Of a DNA stretch of 11,023 bases, positions 1 through 7,937 are shown piece by piece. The notes below the pieces were generated by a model. That model was given only the letters and a program-made list of their open reading frames with translations, had not been told where the DNA came from and did no database searches. The stretch comes from Chloroflexi bacterium RBG_16_72_14 (GTDB lineage: Bacteria; Chloroflexota; Limnocylindria; Limnocylindrales; CSP1-4): positions 14,381 to 25,403 of the forward strand of contig MGOE01000022.1 of the NCBI GenBank assembly GCA_001797035.1, written 5' to 3'. The position numbers and the translations under genes are program-made. Within the stretch, counting starts at the first letter, position 1. Each line of letters opens with the position of its first letter.

Positions 1-569
1 GCCTCCTCGTACCGGCGACCGCCGTCCTCGAACGAGCCGCCGCCCAGCCCGGACAGCTCGGGGTCCGGGTCCGGGACGTGGACGGTGAGCAGCGCGGCGA
101 TCGCCGCCTCGCGGTCCTCGACGGGCGTTGCGAACGGGGACCCGCTCCGGAGCGCCAGGCCCGGCGGCGCGTCGCCAAGGACCCCGGTGTTCTCGGCGAA
201 GCGATCGCGCGCGTCGATCCGGGCGCCGCGCGGGAACACGCGGATCGAGCCGGACGGGTCGCGGACGCGGAACCCGATACCCCGCTCCTCGGTGAACAGC
301 TCCTCCTCGTTGCGCCCGCCCGAGCGGATCCTGGACCGGTACCACACGCAATCCCGGCTCTGGAGCGGCGAGACCAGGGTCACCTCGGCGCGCTCGATGG
401 TGCCGCTGATCCGCACCTCGCCGGCGGCCAGCGTGGCGATCCGGGACGTGGACGTGTCGCCGATCCGCGCGGCGGCGTGGAACCCGCCGAAGCCGCGCCA
501 CAGCAGCAACAGGCCCGCGCCGATGCCAACGAGGCACAGGCCGAGCAGCGTGGGGTCGGCGGTGGTCAC
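1..569 (-). CDS. GIDE-domain membrane-anchored protein, 3' end beyond the window
   Basis: An open minus-strand frame of 189 codons reaches the window edge without a stop. I start it at the GTG at 569, 63 bp after the PspC gene stop; no convincing Shine-Dalgarno precedes it, so the start is uncertain. Residues 7-23 form one hydrophobic helix (GLCLVGIGAGLLLLW), followed by a soluble part. Residues about 43-119 resemble the GIDE domain (named after the eukaryotic mitochondrial E3 ligase MULAN/GIDE): a G.V..SGTIERA strand, then SPLQSRDCVWY (67-77), then FRVRDPSGSIRVFPRGA (100-116). Bacterial members of this family lack ubiquitin machinery and their function is unknown. No RING domain is seen, but the C-terminus is missing. 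It lies third in a minus-strand cluster behind LiaF-like and PspC proteins, so an envelope-related role is inferred. The coding call is firm; the family call is by recalled pattern. Confidence 0.72.
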   Translation of the reverse strand, partial: MTTADPTLLGLCLVGIGAGLLLLWRGFGGFHAAARIGDTSTSRIATLAAGEVRISGTIERAEVTLVSPLQSRDCVWYRSRIRSGGRNEEELFTEERGIGFRVRDPSGSIRVFPRGARIDARDRFAENTGVLGDAPPGLALRSGSPFATPVEDREAAIAALLTVHVPDPDPELSGLGGGSFEDGGRRYEE

Positions 570-632
570 GGTACGCGGCGGGTCGGGCGGCTCAGGCGGG
601 CGGTGACGGGCAGGGTCGGGACGCGCGCGGCA

Positions 633-1217
633 TCAGCCGCCGCCCGACCGGCCGCGGCGCATCGCCCCGGCGATCAGCAGCGCGCCGAGCCCGATGACCA
701 CGATCGGCCAGGCGAGGTCCCAATCGATGTCGACGTACTGGTCGACGAGGAACCACGCGCCGAGCAGCACGAGCACGACGCCGGCCACGATGCCCGCGCT
801 GCCGGTGTCCACCTTGGGGGCGACCCACGGCTGCTGGGGCGCCGCGTAGCCCTGCGGCGGTGTCGTCCAGCCGGGCTGCGTGGCGTCACCGGGGGCGGCG
901 CCGGGGCTCGTTCCCTGGTCCCATCCCGGCACGGCACCACCACCGGGCGTGCCGGGCGACCACGCGCCACCGCTTGCGCCGGGCGACCACCCGGCACCGC
1001 TCGTCCCGCGGGCCTGGGGCACCCAGCCGGGCGGCGGCAGCGGCACCACGATCATCATCACGAAGTAGACGAGCACGAAGATCCCGCCCGAGAACAGGCC
1101 GAGCAGGACCCACGCGATGCGCACCAGCGAGGGGTCGATGTTGAGCCACACGGCGAGGCCGCCTGCGACGCCGGCGATCACCCGGTCGGTGGGGGAGCGG
1201 TAGAGGCGATCAGTCAC
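633..1217 (-). CDS. PspC-domain membrane protein with Gly/Pro-rich linker and C-terminal LiaI/LiaF-like membrane segment
   Basis: The product has 194 residues. Residues 4-59 match the PspC domain: RLYRSPTDRVIAGVAGGLA, then WLNIDPSLVRIAWVLLGLF, then a hydrophobic helix ending in MMIVVP. Residues about 60-130 form a low-complexity Gly/Pro/Trp/Gln linker with repeated PGW and WSPG units. The last 60 residues hold two more membrane segments around VDIDWDLAWPIVVIGLG, as in LiaI/LiaF-type domains. PspC proteins sense or relay envelope stress in the phage-shock and Lia-type responses; that role is family knowledge, not shown here. The GTG start at 1217 overlaps the stop of the upstream LiaF-like gene by 8 bp and has a GGAGAA sequence about 6 nt upstream, so the two genes are probably translationally coupled. 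Its partner kinase or regulator is not in the window. Confidence 0.88.
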   Translation of the reverse strand: MTDRLYRSPTDRVIAGVAGGLAVWLNIDPSLVRIAWVLLGLFSGGIFVLVYFVMMIVVPLPPPGWVPQARGTSGAGWSPGASGGAWSPGTPGGGAVPGWDQGTSPGAAPGDATQPGWTTPPQGYAAPQQPWVAPKVDTGSAGIVAGVVLVLLGAWFLVDQYVDIDWDLAWPIVVIGLGALLIAGAMRRGRSGGG

Positions 1218-2190
1218 AGCCGTTCTCCGGGTTGAGGGTGATGCTGCCGAGGCTGGCGCTCGTCGACAGGTCCATGCGGATGGTGGCGGACGCGAAGTCC
1301 GCGCTGGTCCAGGTGCCGTCGCTCTCGGACAGGCCGCGAGCGGTGAAGTTGTTCGAGGACAGCGCGTCGTCCACGCCGCGGAACCGGAGGCCCACACCGG
1401 ACGGGACGCACAGCTCGATCGAGCCCAGGTTGGCCGACACGCTCCCGGTCAGCGACTCGGCCGGCAGCGTCAGCCCGGCGGCCCCCGCGTTCACCGAGGC
1501 GTTGAGGCTCCCGAGGCCCTGCGTCCCGGACAGGTCCAGGCGGGCGTCGCCGGCGTTGACCGAGACGTTGGCGTCGGAGACGTGGGCGACTCCCAGGTCC
1601 AGGCGCGCGGACCCGGCGTTGACCGAGAGGTCGAGCTCGAGCAGCGGGTCCTCGGGCAGCGTCACCTGCCAGCGCTGGCCGCCGCGCATGAACTGGATGC
1701 CGGAGCGCTCCGGCGCCCGGACGCGGAGACGATCCCCGGACACGCTGACGTCCGGCCCCTCGCCGTCCGCGTCGGTGCCGGCCACGCTCCAGCCCGAGCC
1801 GGCGGCGGACGAGACCTGGACCTCGCCGCAACTGAGGTCGAGGTCCACGCGCGCCTCGGCGCCGAAGGTGCCGGTCCGGGTCTCGAACGGTGTCCCGGCA
1901 CCGGACCCCACCCCGATCCCGCAGCCCGAGAACGGGCCGGAGATCCCGGTCGCGAGGAGGCTGCCGCCCAGCAGGCCGAACGTGATCGCCACCACGAGCC
2001 CACCCAACGCGGCGAGCTTCGTGCGCTGGAGCATGAGCCCCAGGCCGATGCCGATGAGGATCAGCGGCCACAGATCCCAGGCCCGGCGGACGACGGCCTC
2101 GTCGAGGTAGCCCCCCCGGACGGCGAGCGGCACCGCGCCCAGGACGATGAGGAACCCCCCCCAGCCCAACAGGCCACGATCGATGCGCAT
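1210..2190 (-). CDS. LiaF-like membrane protein with repeated beta ectodomain (DUF4097/toast-rack type)
   Basis: The 326-residue product has three hydrophobic segments near the N-terminus (about 7-24, 38-54, 60-83), the first two with the RGLLGWGGFLIVLG and DLWPLILIGIGL patterns of LiaI/LiaF-type membrane domains. Residues 90-326 form a soluble, beta-rich part. In it a SVNAG-like unit recurs at residues 189, 210, 232 and 252, a spacing of 20-22 residues that suggests stacked beta-helix or toast-rack turns. LiaF proteins restrain envelope-stress signalling; using that role here is inference. The ATG at 2190 is chosen because AGGGGAGG lies about 5 nt upstream and the membrane domain starts at once; the longer open frame upstream is intergenic-looking. 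The PspC gene follows with an 8-bp overlap. Confidence 0.85.
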   Translation of the reverse strand: MRIDRGLLGWGGFLIVLGAVPLAVRGGYLDEAVVRRAWDLWPLILIGIGLGLMLQRTKLAALGGLVVAITFGLLGGSLLATGISGPFSGCGIGVGSGAGTPFETRTGTFGAEARVDLDLSCGEVQVSSAAGSGWSVAGTDADGEGPDVSVSGDRLRVRAPERSGIQFMRGGQRWQVTLPEDPLLELDLSVNAGSARLDLGVAHVSDANVSVNAGDARLDLSGTQGLGSLNASVNAGAAGLTLPAESLTGSVSANLGSIELCVPSGVGLRFRGVDDALSSNNFTARGLSESDGTWTSADFASATIRMDLSTSASLGSITLNPENGCD

Positions 2191-2328
2191 CGAACCTCCC
2201 CTTGGCCGCCCTCCGCGACCGGGCCCATGATCGCCGAAACGGGCGTCGGGCGACAGTCCGCTCGGCCCGAACCGGCCCCGTCGGGCGGCCCGACCGGGCG
2301 GGACCGGGTGCAGCAGCGGGCACCTGGT

Positions 2329-2361
2329 GCCCGTCCCACGCCCGTCCCACGCCCGTCCGAC
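2329..2361. repeat. Three 11-bp tandem repeats in a divergent intergenic region
   Basis: The unit GCCCGTCCCAC occurs at 2329-2339 and 2340-2350 without change, and at 2351-2361 with one change (C to G). The array lies in the 267-bp gap (2191-2457) between the minus-strand LiaF-like gene and the plus-strand HAD gene, about 140 bp upstream of the LiaF-like start. An 11-bp period is about one helical turn, so the units face the same side of the DNA. It could be a direct-repeat operator or only a simple-sequence expansion. Nothing else recognisable is seen in this gap. Confidence 0.7.
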
Positions 2362-2457
2362 GCCCATCGCGATCCCGCGATCGCCGTTCCGGGCCCGGAT
2401 TGGCTAGCCTTGCGAGCGGGCCGCGTCTCGTTCCGCCGCCGGTCAAGGGAGGTCCGC

Positions 2458-3114
2458 ATGCGCTTCGACGCCGTCCTGTTCGACCTCGACGGGGTCCTCG
2501 TGGACACCGAGCCGTGGTGGGACGAGGTGCGGACCGCGTTCGCCGCCGCGCACGGGCGCGCATGGGGCCCCGACGACCAGCGCGCGGTGATGGGCGCCAA
2601 CTCGCCCGGCTGGGCGCGGATCATGCGCGAGCGGCTGGACCTGCGGGACATGCACGAGGACGCGATCCAGTCGGCGATCGTGGATGGCGTGCTGGCGTGC
2701 TACCGCGACCGTGAGCCGCCGCGGGTCCCGGGCGCGTCCGAGGCGCTGCGCCGGATCGCGGCATCGTGGCCGGTGGCCATCGCCTCGTCCTCCCACCCGG
2801 CGGTGATCGGGGCGGCCGTCGATGCGCTGGGCCTGCGCGAGGTCCTGGGCGCGATCGTGTCCTCGGACGAGGTCGTGCACGGCAAGCCGGCCCCGGACGT
2901 GTACCTCCTCGCCGCGCGTCGCCTGGGCGCCGACCCGGCGCGCTGCCTGGTCGTCGAGGACTCGCTCAACGGCGTGCGCGCCGGGCGGGCGGCGGGGATG
3001 ACCGTGGTGCTGGTGCCGAATGCGAGCGTCCCGCCGGCCGGCGACGCGCGCGAGCTGGCCGACGTCGTCCTCGAGCGCCTCGAGGATCTCGACCCGGACG
3101 CCATCCCGGCCTGA
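2458..3114 (+). CDS. HAD-superfamily hydrolase, phosphatase/beta-phosphoglucomutase-like
   Basis: The 218-residue product shows all four HAD motifs. Motif I is FDLDGVLVDTE (residues 8-18), with nucleophile Asp9 and general acid/base Asp11. Motif II is the serine cluster at 110-112. Motif III is the lysine in HGKPAPD (Lys143). Motif IV is VVEDSLNGVRAG (165-176), with Glu167 and Asp168 for Mg2+. The roughly 60 residues after motif I form a helical cap, as in subfamily IA enzymes such as beta-phosphoglucomutase, phosphoglycolate phosphatase and sugar-phosphate phosphatases. The substrate cannot be told from sequence. The ATG at 2458 has GGGAGG just upstream. A PlsC-type acyltransferase gene follows after 32 bp, so the two may be cotranscribed. 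Confidence 0.9.
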   Translation: MRFDAVLFDLDGVLVDTEPWWDEVRTAFAAAHGRAWGPDDQRAVMGANSPGWARIMRERLDLRDMHEDAIQSAIVDGVLACYRDREPPRVPGASEALRRIAASWPVAIASSSHPAVIGAAVDALGLREVLGAIVSSDEVVHGKPAPDVYLLAARRLGADPARCLVVEDSLNGVRAGRAAGMTVVLVPNASVPPAGDARELADVVLERLEDLDPDAIPA

Positions 3115-3146
3115 CACCGCCGGCTCGCGAGCGCCATACTCCGCCC

Positions 3147-3905
3147 GTGGTCGCTCCGCAGGCGGTCTATCCCGTCCACCGCCCCATCCGCGTCGGGCTC
3201 GTCCGGGCGTTCTGCGCCGTCGTCGTGCGGCTCATCCTCCGCCTGCGCGTCGAGGGCCGCGAGCACCTCGCGACGGGCCCCGCCATCTACTGCGCCAACC
3301 ACCTCAACTGGGCGGATCCCATCGTCATGCTCGCCGTCCTGCCGGGCCGCCCCAAGCTGGCCATGTTCGGTCCCAAGGAGGCCGACATGACGAAGGGCGG
3401 GCGCAACCGCCTGATCAGCTGGGCGGGCATCGGGATCCCGTACCGTCCGGAGAAGAACGACCTCATCGAGACGACCCGCCGCGTCCAGCGGGTGTTCGAC
3501 GACGGGTGGGTCATGTTCATCTTCGGGGAGGGACGGATCCACCGCGGCGAGCGCGAGCTGCTGCCGCTCGCGGACGGCACCGCCTACTTCGCGCTGCGCA
3601 GTGGCGTGCCGATCATCCCGATCGCTGTCAACGGGACCAGCTGGATGGGGTTCCGCCGTCTGGTCCGGGTCCGGGTGGGAGAGGCGATCCAGCCCGAGGG
3701 CCGCCCGAACCGCGAGAACGTGGAGGCGCTCACCGCCCGCACCGGGGCCGCGCTCCGGGCCCTGGTCGCGGACTTCCCGGACCGCCCCGAGCCGGGACGC
3801 TTCGGACGCTGGCTGACCGAGCGGTTCAACGACTGGCCCGAAGGCGCGCGCCCGGCGCTCGGCGAGGGCGATGGGGCCGGGACGGAGCAACGGGCCGCGG
3901 GCTGA
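3147..3905 (+). CDS. PlsC-type 1-acyl-glycerol-3-phosphate acyltransferase family protein
   Basis: The 252-residue product belongs to the lysophospholipid acyltransferase (PlsC) family, which transfers an acyl chain to lysophosphatidic acid or a related acceptor at the membrane. The catalytic NHx4D motif is NHLNWAD (residues 51-57: His52, Asp57). The acceptor-binding motif is FGEGRIHRGE (126-135), a variant of the usual FPEGTRS. The IIPIAVNGT stretch (156-164) fits motif IV. A hydrophobic N-terminal segment (about 16-33) could associate with the membrane. The GTG at 3147 is the best start because it gives the usual distance to NHx4D, although no clear Shine-Dalgarno precedes it. The exact acceptor is unknown; ornithine-lipid or other glycerolipid synthesis is also possible. 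Confidence 0.88.
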   Translation: MVAPQAVYPVHRPIRVGLVRAFCAVVVRLILRLRVEGREHLATGPAIYCANHLNWADPIVMLAVLPGRPKLAMFGPKEADMTKGGRNRLISWAGIGIPYRPEKNDLIETTRRVQRVFDDGWVMFIFGEGRIHRGERELLPLADGTAYFALRSGVPIIPIAVNGTSWMGFRRLVRVRVGEAIQPEGRPNRENVEALTARTGAALRALVADFPDRPEPGRFGRWLTERFNDWPEGARPALGEGDGAGTEQRAAG

Positions 3906-3956
3906 GGCCCGGGTGTGGCATCCTGCTGGCGATCACCAGCGCGACCAGGAGAACCC

Positions 3957-4322
3957 GTGGGAGCCACCGGCCTCGCCGCCGACACTGCCGAGTACCGAAC
4001 CCGCCTGGCGGACCAGCCCGACGCCCAGATCGACGCGTGGGCTGCGGAGCTGATGCGCGACATCGCCATCCGGCGCGGCGTCGTTCGCGTGGTCGAGGAC
4101 TTCCGCCGGGCCGCGAAGCTCGGCGACCGTGAATTCGAACGCGTGTTCGCTTCCGGCGGCGGACCGCCTGCCACGCTCGGCCACGACGCCCAGGGCCGGC
4201 TGATGGTCCCGGCGGTGGCGCTGTGGGCGCTCGTACCCGGCATCCGCTCGCAGGTGCCGGACGGCCGGGACCGGCTGATCGAGTACCTGGTCGAGAACTT
4301 CGACGAGATCGTCTACGTCTGA
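3957..4322 (+). CDS. Unrecognised small helical protein
   Basis: I do not recognise this 121-residue protein. It is soluble, with no signal peptide or membrane segment. Residues about 10-60 are helical and charged (TRLADQPDAQIDAWAAELMR). A Gly/Pro turn (GGGPP) follows, then a hydrophobic stretch (VPAVALWALVPGIRS), and it ends in an acidic helix (LIEYLVENFDEIVYV). The GTG at 3957 is preceded by AGGAGA with a 4-nt gap; an earlier in-frame start at 3915 would add 14 residues without a ribosome site. Third-position G/C use matches the neighbours, which supports coding. It sits 51 bp after the acyltransferase and directly before the UbiA-like gene, so it is probably in the same transcript, but this does not define a function. 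Confidence 0.7.
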   Translation: MGATGLAADTAEYRTRLADQPDAQIDAWAAELMRDIAIRRGVVRVVEDFRRAAKLGDREFERVFASGGGPPATLGHDAQGRLMVPAVALWALVPGIRSQVPDGRDRLIEYLVENFDEIVYV

Positions 4323-4452
4323 CGCCCCGGCCCGCCGCGTCCGGCGCCGCCGGTATCGACAGGCCTCCGCCCCCACCGTCCCGGCGCACGTCCGCCTCGC
4401 GGGCGCATTCCGGCTCGTCCACCCGTTCCCGTCGGTCCTCGACGGGCTGGTC

Positions 4453-5253
4453 GTGGCGCTGGTCGCGCTGGTGGCCGGCGCGACGCTCCCGCTCGCCCTC
4501 GTGCTCGGGCTCTCGATGACGCTGCTCCAGGGCGCGATCGGCGCCCTCAACGACCTCGTGGACGCCCCGCGGGACGTGACCCGCGTGCCGGCCAAGCCGA
4601 TCCCGTCCGGCATCGTGCGCGTCCCGACCGCGCGGGCCGTCGCCATGGGCTGCGCTGCCGGCGGGGTGCTGCTCGCGATCGCCGGGGGAGCGGGGCTGGT
4701 CGCGCTCGCGCTGGTCGTGCTCGGGATCGGGGCGGCGTACGACCTCCGGGCGAAGGGGACGACCCTGTCGTGGCTGCCGCTGGCGGTGGGCATCCCGCTG
4801 CTGCCCGTGTACGGGTGGTTCGGCGCCACCGGCACCCTGCCCGGGGTGTTCCTGGTCCTGGTGCCCGCCGCCGCCAACGCGGGAACGGCGCTCGCGATCG
4901 CCAACGCCGTCGTGGACATGGAGCGGGACGAAGCCGCGGGGGTCGGCTCAATCGCGATCGCCCTCGGACCGTGGCGGGCGGCGATCCTCGTCCTCGCGCT
5001 TCATGTCGTGGTGGCGGCGCTCGCCGCCGGGACGGCCGCGGTCCTCGGGGCGCCGGCCGGTTGGCTGGCGGCGGTGCTGCTGGCAGCCGCGACGCCGCTC
5101 GGCGGGGCGATGCTCGGCCTGGCGGCCACGCAGCGGGGCGGCCCGGTGCTCCGCGAGCTCGCCTGGGAGATCCAGGCCGTCGGGACGGGGCTGCTGGCCG
5201 TGGCCTGGCTGGTCGCCCTGAGCGCGTCCGAGGGCGGCGTGCCGGCCGGCTGA
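4453..5253 (+). CDS. UbiA-family prenyltransferase; true start probably upstream
   Basis: The product is a polytopic membrane protein with both aspartate-rich motifs of the UbiA superfamily. The first is NDLVDAPRD (residues 33-41 from the GTG at 4453: Asn33, Asp34, Asp37, Asp41), followed by RVPAKPIPSG. The second is DMERDEAAG (155-163). YDLRAKG (96-102) fits the loop after the third helix. These enzymes join an isoprenoid diphosphate to an acceptor such as a quinone ring, heme or chlorin; the acceptor is not identifiable here. GTG at 4453 is the only conventional in-frame start after a stop at 4276-4278. However, the in-frame codons before it encode RLVHPFPSVLDGL, a plausible first-helix lead-in, and the first motif would otherwise come unusually early. 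A non-canonical start or a base error near 4322-4400 is likely. Confidence 0.82.
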   Translation: MALVALVAGATLPLALVLGLSMTLLQGAIGALNDLVDAPRDVTRVPAKPIPSGIVRVPTARAVAMGCAAGGVLLAIAGGAGLVALALVVLGIGAAYDLRAKGTTLSWLPLAVGIPLLPVYGWFGATGTLPGVFLVLVPAAANAGTALAIANAVVDMERDEAAGVGSIAIALGPWRAAILVLALHVVVAALAAGTAAVLGAPAGWLAAVLLAAATPLGGAMLGLAATQRGGPVLRELAWEIQAVGTGLLAVAWLVALSASEGGVPAG

Positions 5254-5413
5254 CGGGGCCCCAGGCCAGGTTGTCGGAGCACGAATCGAGTGTGGTGCGT
5301 GCACGCCCATGACCGTCGTCAGGGGTCCCGTGGACGGACGTACCCCTAACGACCCGACCCGCGCGACCGTTACCTTGGACATAGCCACCAACACCCAGGA
5401 GGGTCCATCGCCC

Positions 5414-5974
5414 ATGTTCGACCTCACCCGCCACTTCCGAAGCCTCGGGATCGCCGCCGTGGTCGTCGCCCTGTCCGCCGGGGTCGTGTTCGCCGGCGCC
5501 GCCGTGTCGTTCGCCCCCGCCTCGGCGCCCCAGACAGCCGATGAGCCCGCGACCGACGATCCGGGTGACACCCCCGAGACCGTCGACCCGGCCGAGGACG
5601 GCGAGGAGGACGGGGTCGAGGACGCGACCACCGAGGACGCCCACGGCGGCCTCGTGTCCGAGGCGGCAGCCATGGAGACACCCGAAGGGTTCGCGAACCA
5701 TGGCGAGTTCGTCTCCTGCGTCGCCAAGCTCAACAACGGGCAGTGGGGCGGCGGTGAGCCGGCCGAGCCGGTCGTCCTCGCCGACCTGACGCCCGAGGCC
5801 TGCGCGGCCCTTGCCGAGGAGGCCGCCGCCGCAAAGGAGGCCGCCAGGGCCGAGCGCGAGGCTGCCCGCGAGGCGGCCAAGGCCGAGCGGGACGCCGCCC
5901 GGGCCGAGCGCGCCGCGGCGCGGGCCGCCGCCAAGGCTGCCCGGGAGGCCGCCAGGGCCGCCGGCGGAGGCTGA
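5414..5974 (+). CDS. Secreted or membrane-anchored protein with C-terminal Ala/Arg/Glu/Lys-rich helix
   Basis: The 186-residue product starts with a hydrophobic export or anchor segment (residues 11-33, LGIAAVVVALSAGVVFAGAA) after a short basic head. An acidic, Pro/Thr/Asp/Glu-rich region (about 35-78) follows. The stretch GFANHGEFVSCVAKLNNGQW (92-111) resembles the NHG.(Y/F)VS.VA motif I recall from unnamed exported proteins of high-GC bacteria. Cys102 and Cys130 could pair. Residues about 131-183 are almost only Ala, Lys, Arg and Glu and should form one long helix, as in TolA-like or single-alpha-helix segments. The ATG at 5414 has AGGAGGG 10 nt upstream. The gene stands alone, 160 bp after the UbiA-like gene, and ends at a strong hairpin. 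Function unknown. Confidence 0.8.
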   Translation: MFDLTRHFRSLGIAAVVVALSAGVVFAGAAVSFAPASAPQTADEPATDDPGDTPETVDPAEDGEEDGVEDATTEDAHGGLVSEAAAMETPEGFANHGEFVSCVAKLNNGQWGGGEPAEPVVLADLTPEACAALAEEAAAAKEAARAEREAAREAAKAERDAARAERAAARAAAKAAREAARAAGGG

Positions 5975-5995
5975 CACCGCGCGATCGAACGCACA

Positions 5996-6022
5996 GAAGC
6001 CGGCGCCATCGGCGCCGGCTTC
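5996..6022. terminator. Probable bidirectional hairpin terminator between convergent genes
   Basis: A perfect 12-bp stem (GAAGCCGGCGCC at 5996-6007 pairing with 6011-6022) with a 3-nt loop lies 21 bp after the plus-strand gene ending at 5974 and 59 bp past the end of parB on the minus strand. The tail on the plus strand is only weakly T-rich (TTCGTG), which is common in very GC-rich genomes. Its place between convergent genes suggests that it ends transcription from both sides. Confidence 0.8.
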
Positions 6023-6081
6023 TTCGTGTCCGCGGAGGCCGGGGAGGGGATCCCGGCGACGGGCCCCCGGGGCCGGGCTCG

Positions 6082-7075
6082 CTAGCGGTCGGTGTCGCCG
6101 CTCCGGACGACCGCGATCGCGTTCTCCAGGCGGAGCTTGGCGATCGTGAGGTACTTGGCGAGGTTGGTGCGGTCCACCGCACCGATCGCCCCCAGGACCT
6201 CGGGGTTGCGGATCACGTCGAGGAGGTCCTCGACCGCCTCGTTGAGCTGCTGCTTGGCGGCGATCAGCGTGTCGTCCCGGATCGGCGCCGCGGCCCCGGC
6301 CCGATGGTCCTCCCAGCCCTCGACGTGGTCGACGGGTGCGTCGGTGGCCTCCCCGCGCGTCCCGGGCTCGTCGTCCACGACCACCCGCGGACGCCGGCCT
6401 TCGATGCGCTCGCGGAGCTTGACCAGCGACAGCTCGTTGCGGGCGACCTGGTCGGCCAGCCGGCGGCGCTTCCTGGGGTCCTGGACCTTCATCAGCTCGT
6501 AGGCGTGGGACAGCGTGTCCTTGCGCAAAGACACCAGCTCCCGGACCTCGGGCGGCGCGTCCGCCAACCGGAGCCGGTTCTCGAGGTACCCCTTGTCCTT
6601 GCCCAGCTTGTCGGCGAGCTTGCGAATGCTGTAGCCGTGGTCCCGGATCATGCGGTCGTACATCGCGGCTTCGTCGAGCGGCGAGATGTCCTCGCGCTGG
6701 AGGTTCTCGATGATCGAGATCTCGAGAGCGGCGTCATCGTCGATGTCCTCGACCAGCGCCGGGATCGTCAGGTGGCCCGCGATCCGCGAGGCGCGCCAGC
6801 GCCGCTCGCCGGCGATCAGCTGATAGCGGCCGTCGTCCCGGGGCCGGACGAGGATCGGCTGCAGGACGCCGTGCTCGCGGATGGACGACGCGAGCTCCAG
6901 GAGCGTTGCCTCGTCGAAGGCGAGACGCGGCTGCTCCGGGTTGGAATCGATGTGGTCGACCTCGATGACCTTGACCCCCGTCGAGCGCCGGATGATGTCC
7001 GGCGAGAGCAGGCTGACGATCGCGGGCGGGAGCTCGCGCTCCTCCGAGAGGCGACGGGCGGCGGCAGCACGGAAG

Positions 7076-7089
<14 letters not shown>
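6082..7089 (-). CDS. parB: ParB/Spo0J-family CTPase and DNA-binding partition protein
   Basis: The 335-residue product has the ParB fold in order: IDSNPEQPRLAF (about 47-58), the helix SIREHGVLQPILVR (69-82), the CTP-binding GERRWRA (94-100) and ENLQREDISPLDEA (128-141), then a helix-turn-helix around 153-175. ParB clamps load at parS and partner with ParA to segregate the chromosome origin. The recognition-helix region reads GKDKGYLENRLRL, unlike the Spo0J-type SRPHVANHLRL, so site specificity may differ. The last 60 residues (after a variable linker) are helical and probably dimerise. The start is TTG at 7089, fixed by a strong GGGAGGTGA (7096-7104) inside parA; the genes overlap by 14 bp. 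No canonical parS is seen. It could be a ParB paralogue instead of the main chromosomal ParB. Confidence 0.9.
6517..6532. repeat. 16-bp near-palindrome inside parB, copy A
   Basis: GTCCTTGCGCAAAGAC is a dyad with one mismatched pair and matches the perfect dyad at 9980-9995 in 15 of 16 positions. The TTGCGCAA core occurs nowhere else in the window. It is a candidate protein-binding site, possibly for the ParB encoded here, but codon constraints or chance could also explain it. Confidence 0.35.
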
Positions 7090-7846
<757 letters not shown>

Positions 7847-7851
7847 GGGCG

Positions 7852-7858
7852 TCACCTC
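7852..7858 (-). promoter_or_regulatory. Shine-Dalgarno fixing the TTG start of parA
   Basis: The minus strand reads GAGGTGA five nucleotides before TTG at 7846. It supports the short, Soj-like N-terminus and rejects the longer GTG start at 7945. Confidence 0.8.
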
Positions 7859-7937
7859 GGAGAAGCGGAACGGCGCGGCGGGAATCGGTGGGAGTGGGGG
7901 AATGCTACCGCGCGGGGCCGCATCGCGACTCCCAAGG

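Noticed and set aside
945..992. Repeated GCCGGGCGACCAC in the PspC linker
   Set aside because: It encodes repeated Trp-Ser-Pro-Gly units of a low-complexity linker and needs no separate explanation.
78..1235. Long plus-strand open frame of 385 codons
   Set aside because: It is antisense to the GIDE-domain and PspC genes, has no family features and is Arg/Pro/Ala-rich, as expected of antisense frames in GC-rich DNA.
1582..2457. Plus-strand extension of the HAD frame upstream of 2458
   Set aside because: It is antisense to the LiaF-like gene. The HAD catalytic motif starts a few residues after the ATG at 2458, which has a good ribosome site.
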